NCBI GenBank assembly: GCA_015064255.1
Contig: SVSP01000018.1
Span: 1 to 47,959 of the forward strand
Source of the DNA: Oscillospiraceae bacterium
GTDB taxonomy: Bacteria > Bacillota > Clostridia > Oscillospirales > CAG-272
Reading direction: 5' to 3'
DNA: 47,959 nt
Shown here: in pieces, positions 41,458-47,959 of the stretch
Layout of the letters: the number at the start of each line of letters is the position of its first letter
How positions within the stretch are numbered: the first letter of the stretch is position 1
The notes under the pieces: generated by a model
Databases searched by the model: none
Told to the model about the DNA's origin: nothing
Seen by the model: only the letters and a program-made list of their open reading frames with translations
Made by a program: the position numbers and the translations under genes

Positions 41458-41484
41458 ATATCACTCATCGCATTAGAGTGATAT
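41458..41484. promoter_or_regulatory. CIRCE-like inverted repeat
   Basis: ATATCACTC-N9-GAGTGATAT, a perfect 9-9-9 inverted repeat sharing the CACTC-N9-GAGTG core of CIRCE but with different outer arms. It lies 65 bases beyond the true CIRCE and overlaps the last bases of the DUF1292 stop region. A terminator for the DUF1292 gene is the alternative, but no T run follows. Confidence 0.5.
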
Positions 41485-41870
41485 CAAACATCAGCTTCTT
41501 CGTCTTCGGGAGATTCGTCCTCGTCGTAAAATTCGTCTGTTTCTCCGTCGAGAGGGTTGCCGTTTTCGTCAACTCCGCGGCGCATAAGATACACCTCGTA
41601 CTCAACGGCTTCTATGATCTTCTTGTCCGTTACGAAATCGATAAAGTATTCTCCGCCCCTGTCTTCAAAGAGGACAACAGCGGGAAAATCTGTTGTCTGT
41701 TCGCCGTTTGCGTCTATTTCGTAAAGGCAGGCATAATTTTTCCCTTCAAGTTCGATGGTTGCCACCTGTTCGAAAATAAGCTTTTCGCCTCTGTGGTTTT
41801 CAAACTCAATAGGATCCCAATCCTCTTCGTCGGCAAGTCTTTTGTATATCTCGTCAATATTTACTATCAT
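41484..41870 (-). CDS. DUF1292 family protein (YrzB-like)
   Basis: A 128-residue soluble, acidic protein. The stretch FEQVATIELEGKNYACLYEI followed by DYFIDFVTDKKIIEAVE-like sequence matches the DUF1292 family common in Firmicutes, often near mutS2/ruvX/yrzL-type genes. The C-terminal 25 residues are Asp/Glu-rich (DEFYDEDESPEDEEADV). Function is unknown. It has a good sigma-A promoter (41913-41941) and GGAAGGAAA before the ATG, and is monocistronic. Confidence 0.85.
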   Translation of the reverse strand: MIVNIDEIYKRLADEEDWDPIEFENHRGEKLIFEQVATIELEGKNYACLYEIDANGEQTTDFPAVVLFEDRGGEYFIDFVTDKKIIEAVEYEVYLMRRGVDENGNPLDGETDEFYDEDESPEDEEADV

Positions 41871-41912
41871 TTTTATTTCCTTCCTTTTAATTATTATTTC
41901 TCTTTGCTGTCA

Positions 41913-41941
41913 ATTATACCACTAAAATCCGATATTTGCAA
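41913..41941 (-). promoter_or_regulatory. Promoter of the DUF1292 gene
   Basis: Minus-strand TTGCAA (41936-41941), 17 bases, TATAAT (41913-41918). The leader is about 36 bases. Confidence 0.75.
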
Positions 41942-42012
41942 CATTCAAAGAGTAGAAAATGCGTTTTTTACAAAAAAATTAAAGAAATCGGCAAAAAAAT
42001 ATTTATTATCGG

Positions 42013-42041
42013 TTGTAATTGAGAAAATAATGTGATAAAAT
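42013..42041 (+). promoter_or_regulatory. Promoter of the FabG-like gene
   Basis: TTGTAA (42013-42018), 17 bases, TAAAAT (42036-42041). The ATG at 42078 follows about 30 bases after the expected start. Confidence 0.55.
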
Positions 42042-42077
42042 AACTGTTATAGTAGGATAGTGGGGGATAGTCTGTCT

Positions 42078-42815
42078 ATGAGCTCAAAGAATGTTCTTAT
42101 AACCGGTGCTTCGCGCGGAATAGGTGCGGCTTGTGCAAAAAAATTCGCGTCACACGGATTTTCGGAGGTTATCAATTTCTATTCTTCCGCAGAAAGCGCC
42201 GAGCTCGTAAAAAAGCAGTGCCTTTCTCTCGGCGCGCCAAAAGCGATAACACTCAAGGCAGACGTTTCAAAATCCTCCGACGTTGATGCTCTCTACTTAC
42301 AGGCAACCGAGCAACTCGGATTTATCGACACTCTCGTATTAAACGCAGGTGTCGCATCGTACGGACTCTTTCAGGACGTGAGCGAAGAAGAATTTGACCG
42401 CGTAATGAACACGAACGTCAAGGGCGCATTTCTCGTCGCAAAAAAATTCATACCTAAAATGATATCCGAGCGCCGCGGAAATATTATTATCCTTTCTTCG
42501 GTCTGGGGACAGGTCGGAGGCTCTTGCGAGGTAATATATTCAGCCTCAAAAGCAGCTCTCATCGGAATGACCAAGGCACTCGCAAAGGAACTCGGCCCGT
42601 CGGGAATAAGAGTAAACTGCGTTTCGCCCGGTGTTGTCGAAACCGATATGGTAGCCTCTCTCGGCAGCGAAACCCTCGCGTCTCTCGCAGAAGACACCCC
42701 GCTTTGCCGCAACGCTTCTCCCGAAGAGATAGCAAACGCCGTATATTTTCTCGCTTCAAACGAAGCTTCTTTCATCACAGGACAAGTTCTCGCTGTAAAC
42801 GGAGGAACGTATTGA
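42078..42815 (+). CDS. fabG: SDR-family 3-oxoacyl-ACP reductase-like protein
   Basis: A 245-residue short-chain dehydrogenase. The cofactor motif TGASRGIG is at 9-16, NAG follows near 87, and the catalytic Ser, Tyr and Lys are in SSVWGQVGGS and YSASK. The C-terminal SPGVVETDM and FITGQVLAVNGG segments are typical of FabG. It reduces 3-oxoacyl-ACP or a related ketone with NADPH. No other fatty-acid synthesis genes are near, so the exact substrate is open. The ATG at 42078 is preferred to the GTG at 42060 because the GGGGGA ribosome site lies between them. A dispersed repeat begins 12 bases after the stop codon. Confidence 0.9.
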   Translation: MSSKNVLITGASRGIGAACAKKFASHGFSEVINFYSSAESAELVKKQCLSLGAPKAITLKADVSKSSDVDALYLQATEQLGFIDTLVLNAGVASYGLFQDVSEEEFDRVMNTNVKGAFLVAKKFIPKMISERRGNIIILSSVWGQVGGSCEVIYSASKAALIGMTKALAKELGPSGIRVNCVSPGVVETDMVASLGSETLASLAEDTPLCRNASPEEIANAVYFLASNEASFITGQVLAVNGGTY

Positions 42816-42826
42816 GGATACGGCTA

Positions 42827-42905
42827 CCAAGGGCTCTGCCCTTGGAACCCGGTTAAGAAACTTTTTGAAAAATGTTTCTTAACAATCTTCAAAAACTTTA
42901 CTAAA
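42827..42905 (-). repeat. Dispersed intergenic repeat (copy 3, reverse orientation)
   Basis: The reverse complement of this stretch matches 404-480 with about three differences. It opens with the palindrome CCAAGGGCTCTGCCCTTGG and contains the arms TTAAGAAACTTTTT and AAATGTTTCTTAA. Confidence 0.85.
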
Positions 42906-43217
42906 GAAAAAACAAATAAAAACATTTTTCTGTGTGTTCGCACCACCAAAAAAATAACGTACAGCACAATCAATTTCGTTCGCCGCGTCTTCTCGCGGCG
43001 CAAGCAAAACCGACCATCGAGGTCGGGAGGTTTTGCGGTGAGAGGGATGGGATTCTTAGGGAAGGGACACTTCCCTTCCCATAAGTCGTTCTTTGGTTCA
43101 TTTCTGTCGACACAGAAATGAACGGAAAAACCAACTCCGTTTTTTCGGTGTGTTCGCACCGCACTAAAACAAATTACATAAATCAGGCTTCCCAATTTCA
43201 GCAAAGTTTTAGAAAGT
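42906..43217. other. Non-coding block of successive hairpins
   Basis: No credible gene. Five perfect or near-perfect hairpins follow within about 180 bases: GCCGCG-N6-CGCGGC (42983-43000), CCGACC-ATCGA-GGTCGG (43011-43027), GGGAAGGGA-CACT-TCCCTTCCC (43060-43081), a 12-bp stem GTTCATTTCTGT / ACAGAAATGAAC (43097-43124), and CGGTG-N6-CACCG (43147-43162). The motif TGTGTTCGCACC occurs twice (near 42932 and 43150). At 43190 is a TTTCAGCAAAGTTTT sequence related to the dispersed repeat family. Confidence 0.65.
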
Positions 43218-43226
43218 TTGAAAACT

Positions 43227-44090
43227 ATGAAAATTATCGACTTTGGAAATTATATAAAAATCGAAGACGAAAGTTTTTTCGACATATATCAGACCTTCGA
43301 CTGCGGACAGACATTCCGCTTTGAAAACACGAGTGAAAACACGGTCGAAGGAGTAGCGCTCGGAAAGCTCCTGCGGCTTTCGCAAACAGCGGACGGCAGT
43401 ATAGAAATAAACTGTACGCTCGAAGAGTTTGAAAGCATTTGGAAGCACTATCTTGCACTCGACCGCAACTACGGCGAAATAAACGCATATTTTTCCGAAG
43501 GCAGCGACGAAGTTCTGAAAAAAGCATCTCTTTACGGAAAAGGCATACACATTCTGCGCCAAGACCCGTGGGAAGCACTTTGCTCGTTTATAATATCGCA
43601 AAACAACAATATTCCGCGAATAAAGAAGATAATAAACGCGCTGTCCGAGAAATTCGGAGAACCTTTTGAATACGAAGGAAAGACCTACTACTCTTTCCCG
43701 ACAGCGAAGGCTCTTGCAGATGCAGGCGAAGCCGAAATTTTCGCTCTGAAAACAGGATTTCGCGCAAAATACATATGCGATGCCGCAGAAAAAGTGGTAT
43801 CGGGAGAAATCGATCTCAAAAAGATCCTCACGCTTTCAACGGCAGACGCTCAGACAGAGCTTCTGCGAATAAAGGGCGTCGGTCCGAAGGTGGCAGCCTG
43901 TTCGCTCCTTTTCGGATTTGACAAGACCGACGCTTTTCCCATAGACGTTTGGGTAAAAAGAGTTTTCTCAAAATATTATCCGAACGGATTTGACATTCTT
44001 TCATTCGGAGAAAACGCAGGCATAGCACAACAGTATCTTTTCTACTATGAACGTTGGCAAAATACAAATCTCGGCAAAGGAAGAGAGTAA
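43227..44090 (+). CDS. ogg: 8-oxoguanine DNA glycosylase (OGG1-like)
   Basis: A 287-residue HhH-GPD DNA glycosylase of the OGG1 type. The N-terminal domain has FDCGQTFRF. The helix-hairpin-helix is LLRIKGVGPKVAACSLLFGF, with the catalytic Lys in GPKVA, and the catalytic Asp follows in AFPIDVW. It removes 8-oxoguanine opposite cytosine and nicks the strand. The ATG at 43227 is preferred to an in-frame TTG at 43218. The ribosome site is weak (AGAAAG) and lies in a repeat-derived sequence. cimA begins one base after its stop codon. Confidence 0.9.
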   Translation: MKIIDFGNYIKIEDESFFDIYQTFDCGQTFRFENTSENTVEGVALGKLLRLSQTADGSIEINCTLEEFESIWKHYLALDRNYGEINAYFSEGSDEVLKKASLYGKGIHILRQDPWEALCSFIISQNNNIPRIKKIINALSEKFGEPFEYEGKTYYSFPTAKALADAGEAEIFALKTGFRAKYICDAAEKVVSGEIDLKKILTLSTADAQTELLRIKGVGPKVAACSLLFGFDKTDAFPIDVWVKRVFSKYYPNGFDILSFGENAGIAQQYLFYYERWQNTNLGKGRE

Positions 44091-45686
44091 ATGGACTGTA
44101 TAAACAAAAATGAATATACCTGCACGGTCGAGATTTACGACTCTACTCTCCGTGACGGCGCGCAAAGCGAGGGAATTTCATTCTCGGTAAGCGACAAAAA
44201 GAAAATAATTTCTCTGCTCGACGATTTCGGTGTGAAGTACATAGAAGCGGGAAATCCCTTTTCAAATCCCAAGGACCTTCGTCTTTTTGAGGAAATGAAG
44301 AACGTAAAGCTGAAAAATGCACGCCTTTGCGCATTTGGAAGCACGGCAAAAAGCGAGAATCCCGAAAAAGATGCAGGTATCGCCTCTTTGCTTGCCGCAG
44401 AAACAGACGCTGTCGCAATAGTGGCAAAATGCCGCGAAAAACAGGTCATCGAGATACTCGGCATATCTCCTTCCGACAATCTTATTTTCATAGAAAAAAG
44501 CGTGGCATATCTTAAAAGCCGCGGCAAAGAGGTCATCCTCGACGCAGAGCATTTCTTCGACGGATATCTTGAAAATCCCGACTATTCGCTCGAAGCCCTT
44601 CGCGCTTCTCTTCGCGGCGGTGCAGATACGCTTACTCTCTGCGACACAAACGGCGGAACGCTTCCGCACGATATTGAACGCATAGTTGCCGAGGTCAAAA
44701 AAATCCTCCCCGAGGCAAAGCTCTCAATTCACTGTCACGACGACTGCGGCTGCGCGGTTGCGAATTCGATTGCGGCAGTACGCGTAGGTGCGTCACAGGT
44801 ACAGGGTACCTTTATCGGATACGGCGAGAGATGCGGAAACGCCGACCTTTCATCCGTTATGCCGAGTCTTATGCTCAAATGCTCCATAAACTGCGAGGTC
44901 GAGCTAAAAAAGCTTCGCTTCACGGCAAAACAGATCGCAGAAATATCAAATATACGTCTGCGCCACAATCATCCCTACATCGGCAAATGCGCCTTTGCCC
45001 ACAAAGGCGGTATGCATATCGACGCGGTACAGAAATGTCCGTCGTCATTTGAACACGTTCCGCCCGAAACTGTCGGAAACGGACGAAAATACCTCGTAAG
45101 CGAGGTATCGGGAAGAAGCACCATACTTGCAGAGCTTCAGAGATTTATCCCCGGACTCACAAAGACCGCACCCGAGGTCGAGCATATAACCTCAACGCTG
45201 AAGGAACGCGAATTTGACGGATATCAGTATGAAAGCGCAAACGCAAGCTTTGAGCTTCTCGTCAAAAAAGAGCTCGGTCTTTGGAAAGCACCTTTTAGAG
45301 TAATAATGTACAAGTCAAACGACGACTTCCCTGCTCCCGACGGAGAACAGCAAGCAAGTGCGATGATAAAGATCGAGGTCGAAGGTAAAACAGAGCTTTC
45401 GTGCGCCGACGGAAACGGTCCTGTCAACGCGCTTGACGGAGCGCTCAGAAAGGCTCTCCTTGCCTTTTATCCGCAGGTTGACAGTATGCGCCTTAACGAC
45501 TATAAGGTTCGCGTTGTTGACCTCGGCAAAAACACCGACTCCAAGGTACGTGTTCTTATAGATTCGTCAGACCAAAACACTTCTTTTTCGACTATCGGAG
45601 TTTCGTACGACATTATCGAAGCCAGCTTTATTGCCCTTGTTGACTCGTACGAATATTTCCTTTCGAAAGACAGCACGGAAAATTAA
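44091..45686 (+). CDS. cimA: (R)-citramalate synthase (CimA)
   Basis: A 531-residue DRE-TIM metallolyase that condenses pyruvate and acetyl-CoA to citramalate, the first step of threonine-independent isoleucine synthesis. The motif DSTLRDGAQ lies at 17-26, the metal-ligand segment IHCHDDCGCAVANS and the GTFIGYGERCGNADL signature follow, and the C-terminal LeuA-type allosteric dimer domain (about 390-520) is present. The length (about 530) and the TFIGYGERCGN form match citramalate synthase rather than 2-isopropylmalate synthase; homocitrate synthase is less likely. The ATG directly abuts the ogg stop codon, so the pair is translationally coupled although the functions differ. Confidence 0.9.
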   Translation: MDCINKNEYTCTVEIYDSTLRDGAQSEGISFSVSDKKKIISLLDDFGVKYIEAGNPFSNPKDLRLFEEMKNVKLKNARLCAFGSTAKSENPEKDAGIASLLAAETDAVAIVAKCREKQVIEILGISPSDNLIFIEKSVAYLKSRGKEVILDAEHFFDGYLENPDYSLEALRASLRGGADTLTLCDTNGGTLPHDIERIVAEVKKILPEAKLSIHCHDDCGCAVANSIAAVRVGASQVQGTFIGYGERCGNADLSSVMPSLMLKCSINCEVELKKLRFTAKQIAEISNIRLRHNHPYIGKCAFAHKGGMHIDAVQKCPSSFEHVPPETVGNGRKYLVSEVSGRSTILAELQRFIPGLTKTAPEVEHITSTLKEREFDGYQYESANASFELLVKKELGLWKAPFRVIMYKSNDDFPAPDGEQQASAMIKIEVEGKTELSCADGNGPVNALDGALRKALLAFYPQVDSMRLNDYKVRVVDLGKNTDSKVRVLIDSSDQNTSFSTIGVSYDIIEASFIALVDSYEYFLSKDSTEN

Positions 45687-45694
45687 AAATCCGC

Positions 45695-46447
45695 TTACGA
45701 AACGATGGGGATTTTTCCGACTATCAGAGATTCGGCAAGTATAACACTGCTCACCCGTCTGAACGCAACAGACTCTGACATACATATAACCTGAACATCG
45801 GACGTAACCGTCATACTTATACGGTGAAGAGTCTGGTTTATTCCCGCTTCCCGCATCTCGGAGGATATTTCAGCCGACACCGAAATGTACGGAACGGCAC
45901 GCACCTTTATGCGAAATCCCTTCCCCGACAGATATTTCGGAGCAACTATACTTCCTATCGGTACGGGGATACTGATATGCTTTTTCTGCTCGATATTTCT
46001 GTTTATACGGGCAACCACGTCGGCACACATCATACTTATGTTTGCGGTATTCGCAGTCAGCGCGGCAATACTTCCGTCCTGTGTGACTATCTTCGTGCAA
46101 AAATCGTCCCAGCCGTACTTCTTTTCTTCAAGCTCGCATTTCACCGCATTTATCACGGTCTCTTCAAGCCAGCCTGCGACGGTATTCTCAAGTGCGCTGA
46201 TCGCTATCGGCTCTGCCTTGCGGTAAATTTTCATCGTACCCGTACATATCAGGCACAGGCACAATATAAACGTGAAAATATGCAGTAAAAATTTCGGTTG
46301 AGAGCGCTTCTGCCTTACAGTTCTTTCGAAAGATCTGCGAAGCTTCAACAGATTTTCCCTGACCGTTACAGAAAAACTACTTATAAGAATCACCCTTTTC
46401 CTTTTATTTATATATTTATATTCGGAAAGGCTTGGCTTCTTTATCAT
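45695..46447 (-). CDS. yunB: Sporulation protein YunB-like
   Basis: A 250-residue protein with a basic N-terminal tail, one membrane helix (about 54-75) and an outer domain. The segment TVIKAVKCELEEKKYGWDDF-like pattern, IPVPIGSIVAPKYLSGKGFRI and AGINQTLHRISMTV agree with the YunB family, which in Bacillus is made under mother-cell sigma-E during sporulation. It is convergent with cimA, 8 bases apart, without a visible terminator. The start is uncertain: the ATG at 46447 has no clear ribosome site, and a TTG 9 bases upstream or later GTG codons are possible. Confidence 0.85.
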   Translation of the reverse strand: MIKKPSLSEYKYINKRKRVILISSFSVTVRENLLKLRRSFERTVRQKRSQPKFLLHIFTFILCLCLICTGTMKIYRKAEPIAISALENTVAGWLEETVINAVKCELEEKKYGWDDFCTKIVTQDGSIAALTANTANISMMCADVVARINRNIEQKKHISIPVPIGSIVAPKYLSGKGFRIKVRAVPYISVSAEISSEMREAGINQTLHRISMTVTSDVQVICMSESVAFRRVSSVILAESLIVGKIPIVS

Positions 46448-46560
46448 TTTTATCAATTAAAAAATCCGAGACACTACGCAATATTTTTCGCGTACATTCC
46501 CGATTTTAAATAAAATCTATTTTTAAATCCGACACATTCGGAAAGAAAGGACATAAAAAT

Positions 46561-47850
46561 ATGCAACAAGATATGATTCTTATCATCGACCTCGGAAGCG
46601 AAGAAAACGCTATGCTCGCACGTGAGATCCGCGCACTCGGCGTTTACAGCGAGATCCACCCCCACGATATTACAAGGAAAGAGCTTGAAGCTCTCCCCAA
46701 CGTAAAGGGTATAATCTTAAACGGCGGAGTAAACCGCGTCGTTGACGGTGTGGAGATCGACGCATCCGAAGCAGTATATTCCTCGGGAATTCCCACAGTC
46801 GCTTTTGATCACAAGGGCGCTCCCGCTTTTCCCGCAAACGAGGACGAAAGAAAGGCTTTTCTTTCCGATTTCGTATTCAACACCTGCAAGGCAGAAGCCA
46901 ACTGGAATATGGAAAACTTCATTAACGACCAGGTAGAGCTTATCCGCAGACAGGTTGGTGACGGCAAGGTTCTTCTCGCTCTTTCGGGCGGTGTTGACTC
47001 GTCCGTTGTTGCCGCACTTCTCATCAAGGCTATCGGCGACAAGCTCACCTGCGTACACGTAAACCACGGTCTTCTCCGTCAAGGTGAGCCCGAGCAGGTA
47101 GTTCAGGTATTCGGCAAGGAGCTTGGCGCAAACCTCGTTTACGTCGACGCTACCGACCGCTTCCTTGACAAGCTCGCAGGCGTTGCAGATTCCGAGCAGA
47201 AGAGAAAGATAATCGGCGCAGAATTTATCCGCGTATTCGAAGAAGAAGCAAGAAAGCTTGACGGAATTTCCTTCCTCGCACAGGGAACGATCTATCCCGA
47301 CATCATCGAAAGCGGAACAAAGACCGCAAAGGCAGTTAAAGCGCACCACAACGTTGGCGGACTTCCCGATGACCTTAAGTTTGAGCTCGTTGAGCCTCTC
47401 AAGATGCTCTTCAAGGACGAAGTACGCGCTTGCGGTGCAGCTCTCGGACTCCCCGACAATATGGTTTACCGTCAGCCCTTCCCCGGCCCCGGACTCGGAG
47501 TACGCTGCCTCGGTGCTATCACACGCGACCGTCTTGAAGCCGTACGTCTGTCCGATGCCATTCTCCGCGACGAATTCGCAAAGAACGGACTCGCAGGCAA
47601 GGTATGGCAGTACTTCACAGCTATTCCCGACTTCCGTTCTGTCGGTGTAAGAGATAACGCAAGATGCTACGACTGGCCTGTAATCATCCGTGCCGTTAAC
47701 ACCATCGATGCGATGACAGCTTCTATTGAAGAGATCGACTACGCTATCCTTCACAAGATCACAAACAGAATACTTAACGAAGTTCCCGGTGTAAACCGCG
47801 TGCTTTACGATCTTTCGCCGAAACCTGTGGCTACGATCGAGTGGGAGTGA
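46561..47850 (+). CDS. guaA: GMP synthase with intact ATPPase domain but truncated, inactive glutaminase domain
   Basis: A 429-residue GMP synthase, about 80-90 residues shorter than the usual 510-525. The ATP-pyrophosphatase domain is intact: LALSGGVDSS at 140-148, GTIYPDIIES, and PFPGPGLGVRCLG, and the dimerisation domain ends with KPVATIEWE. The N-terminal class I glutaminase is reduced to about 110 residues. The start (LIIDLGSEENAMLAREIRALG) is recognisable, but where GICYG should lie the sequence is VAFDHKG, so the nucleophile Cys is replaced by Asp83, and the block containing the catalytic His-Glu is absent. The protein cannot hydrolyse glutamine itself. It would take ammonia directly or from another subunit. 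Confidence 0.95.
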   Translation: MQQDMILIIDLGSEENAMLAREIRALGVYSEIHPHDITRKELEALPNVKGIILNGGVNRVVDGVEIDASEAVYSSGIPTVAFDHKGAPAFPANEDERKAFLSDFVFNTCKAEANWNMENFINDQVELIRRQVGDGKVLLALSGGVDSSVVAALLIKAIGDKLTCVHVNHGLLRQGEPEQVVQVFGKELGANLVYVDATDRFLDKLAGVADSEQKRKIIGAEFIRVFEEEARKLDGISFLAQGTIYPDIIESGTKTAKAVKAHHNVGGLPDDLKFELVEPLKMLFKDEVRACGAALGLPDNMVYRQPFPGPGLGVRCLGAITRDRLEAVRLSDAILRDEFAKNGLAGKVWQYFTAIPDFRSVGVRDNARCYDWPVIIRAVNTIDAMTASIEEIDYAILHKITNRILNEVPGVNRVLYDLSPKPVATIEWE

Positions 47851-47891
47851 CCTTTATAACACGAAATCTGTAAGGGAAAGGGAATTACATT

Positions 47892-47959
47892 ATGAAGAAA
47901 ATATTCATCATTACATTAGCTTTGGCGATGTTACTCTCTTGCTGTGCTTGTTCTAATGT
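47892..47959 (+). CDS. Lipoprotein gene, partial (5' end)
   Basis: The window ends 68 bases into a gene starting MKKIFIITLALAMLLSCCAC. The hydrophobic stretch ends with a Cys-rich lipobox (LLSC), so the product is a lipoprotein. AAGGGAAAGGG lies before the ATG. Function cannot be told from 22 residues. Confidence 0.8.
   Translation, partial: MKKIFIITLALAMLLSCCACSN

Overview
The window reads as chromosomal DNA of a low-to-mid GC, endospore-forming member of the Clostridia (Firmicutes), most likely an uncultured gut lineage. The evidence is Gram-positive core genes in Firmicutes arrangement (rpmG-secE-nusG-rplK-rplA, cdaA-cdaR, recJ-rel), sporulation-type proteins (YunB-like, CotF-like), a CIRCE operator, strong AGGAGG-type ribosome binding sites, and many sigma-A promoters that match TTGACA-N17-TATAAT exactly or nearly so. 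A secreted lysozyme with a dockerin-like tail and a BspA-type lipoprotein fit a gut Clostridium. No phage, insertion sequence, CRISPR array, rRNA or tRNA gene was seen. The taxonomic placement is inference.

Layout. 1-526: palindrome-rich repeats. 527-5250 (minus strand): proS with its own promoter, an MBL-fold hydrolase, and a secreted GH24 lysozyme/SH3/Cys-repeat/dockerin-like protein. 5388-14220: a carbohydrate locus. An AraC regulator, a HAD phosphatase, an MFS transporter and a GDPD-type phosphodiesterase lie leftward. A Gfo/Idh/MocA dehydrogenase, two TIM-barrel sugar isomerase/epimerases and a second Gfo/Idh/MocA dehydrogenase lie rightward. The two arms start from overlapping face-to-face promoters at 9452-9502. 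14243-16043: a type I mannose-6-phosphate isomerase and a leucine-rich-repeat lipoprotein. 16350-19004: a DUF5685 protein, a DnaJ/TPR protein, a small membrane protein and a CotF-like protein. 19005-19582: a small truncated gene and repeats. 19583-26827: a beta-helix protein, MscS, the Trk potassium system (TrkA, TrkH) and dipeptidase PepD. 26900-30564: a CPBP-like membrane protein and the rpmG-secE-nusG-rplK-rplA block. 30721-33668: a LemA-like protein, diadenylate cyclase CdaA and CdaR, from a perfect consensus promoter to a terminator. 33711-38147: recJ and the bifunctional (p)ppGpp enzyme Rel, followed by an 81-bp tandem hairpin repeat. 38428-40589: an ECF sigma factor with a membrane anti-sigma-like partner. 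40740-41392: hsp20 under CIRCE. 41484-47959: a DUF1292 protein, a FabG-like reductase, an OGG1-type glycosylase, citramalate synthase, YunB, guaA and the start of a lipoprotein gene.

The most unusual protein is GuaA. Its ATP-pyrophosphatase half is intact, but the glutaminase half has lost the catalytic Cys and a block of roughly 85-90 residues that normally carries the catalytic His and Glu. It should depend on free ammonia or a separate glutaminase. Other points of note are the face-to-face promoter pair, a second CIRCE-like operator, a pseudo-protease CPBP protein, repeat families that supply regulatory hairpins (one forms part of the trkA ribosome binding site), and a possible 3-keto-sugar chemistry cluster.
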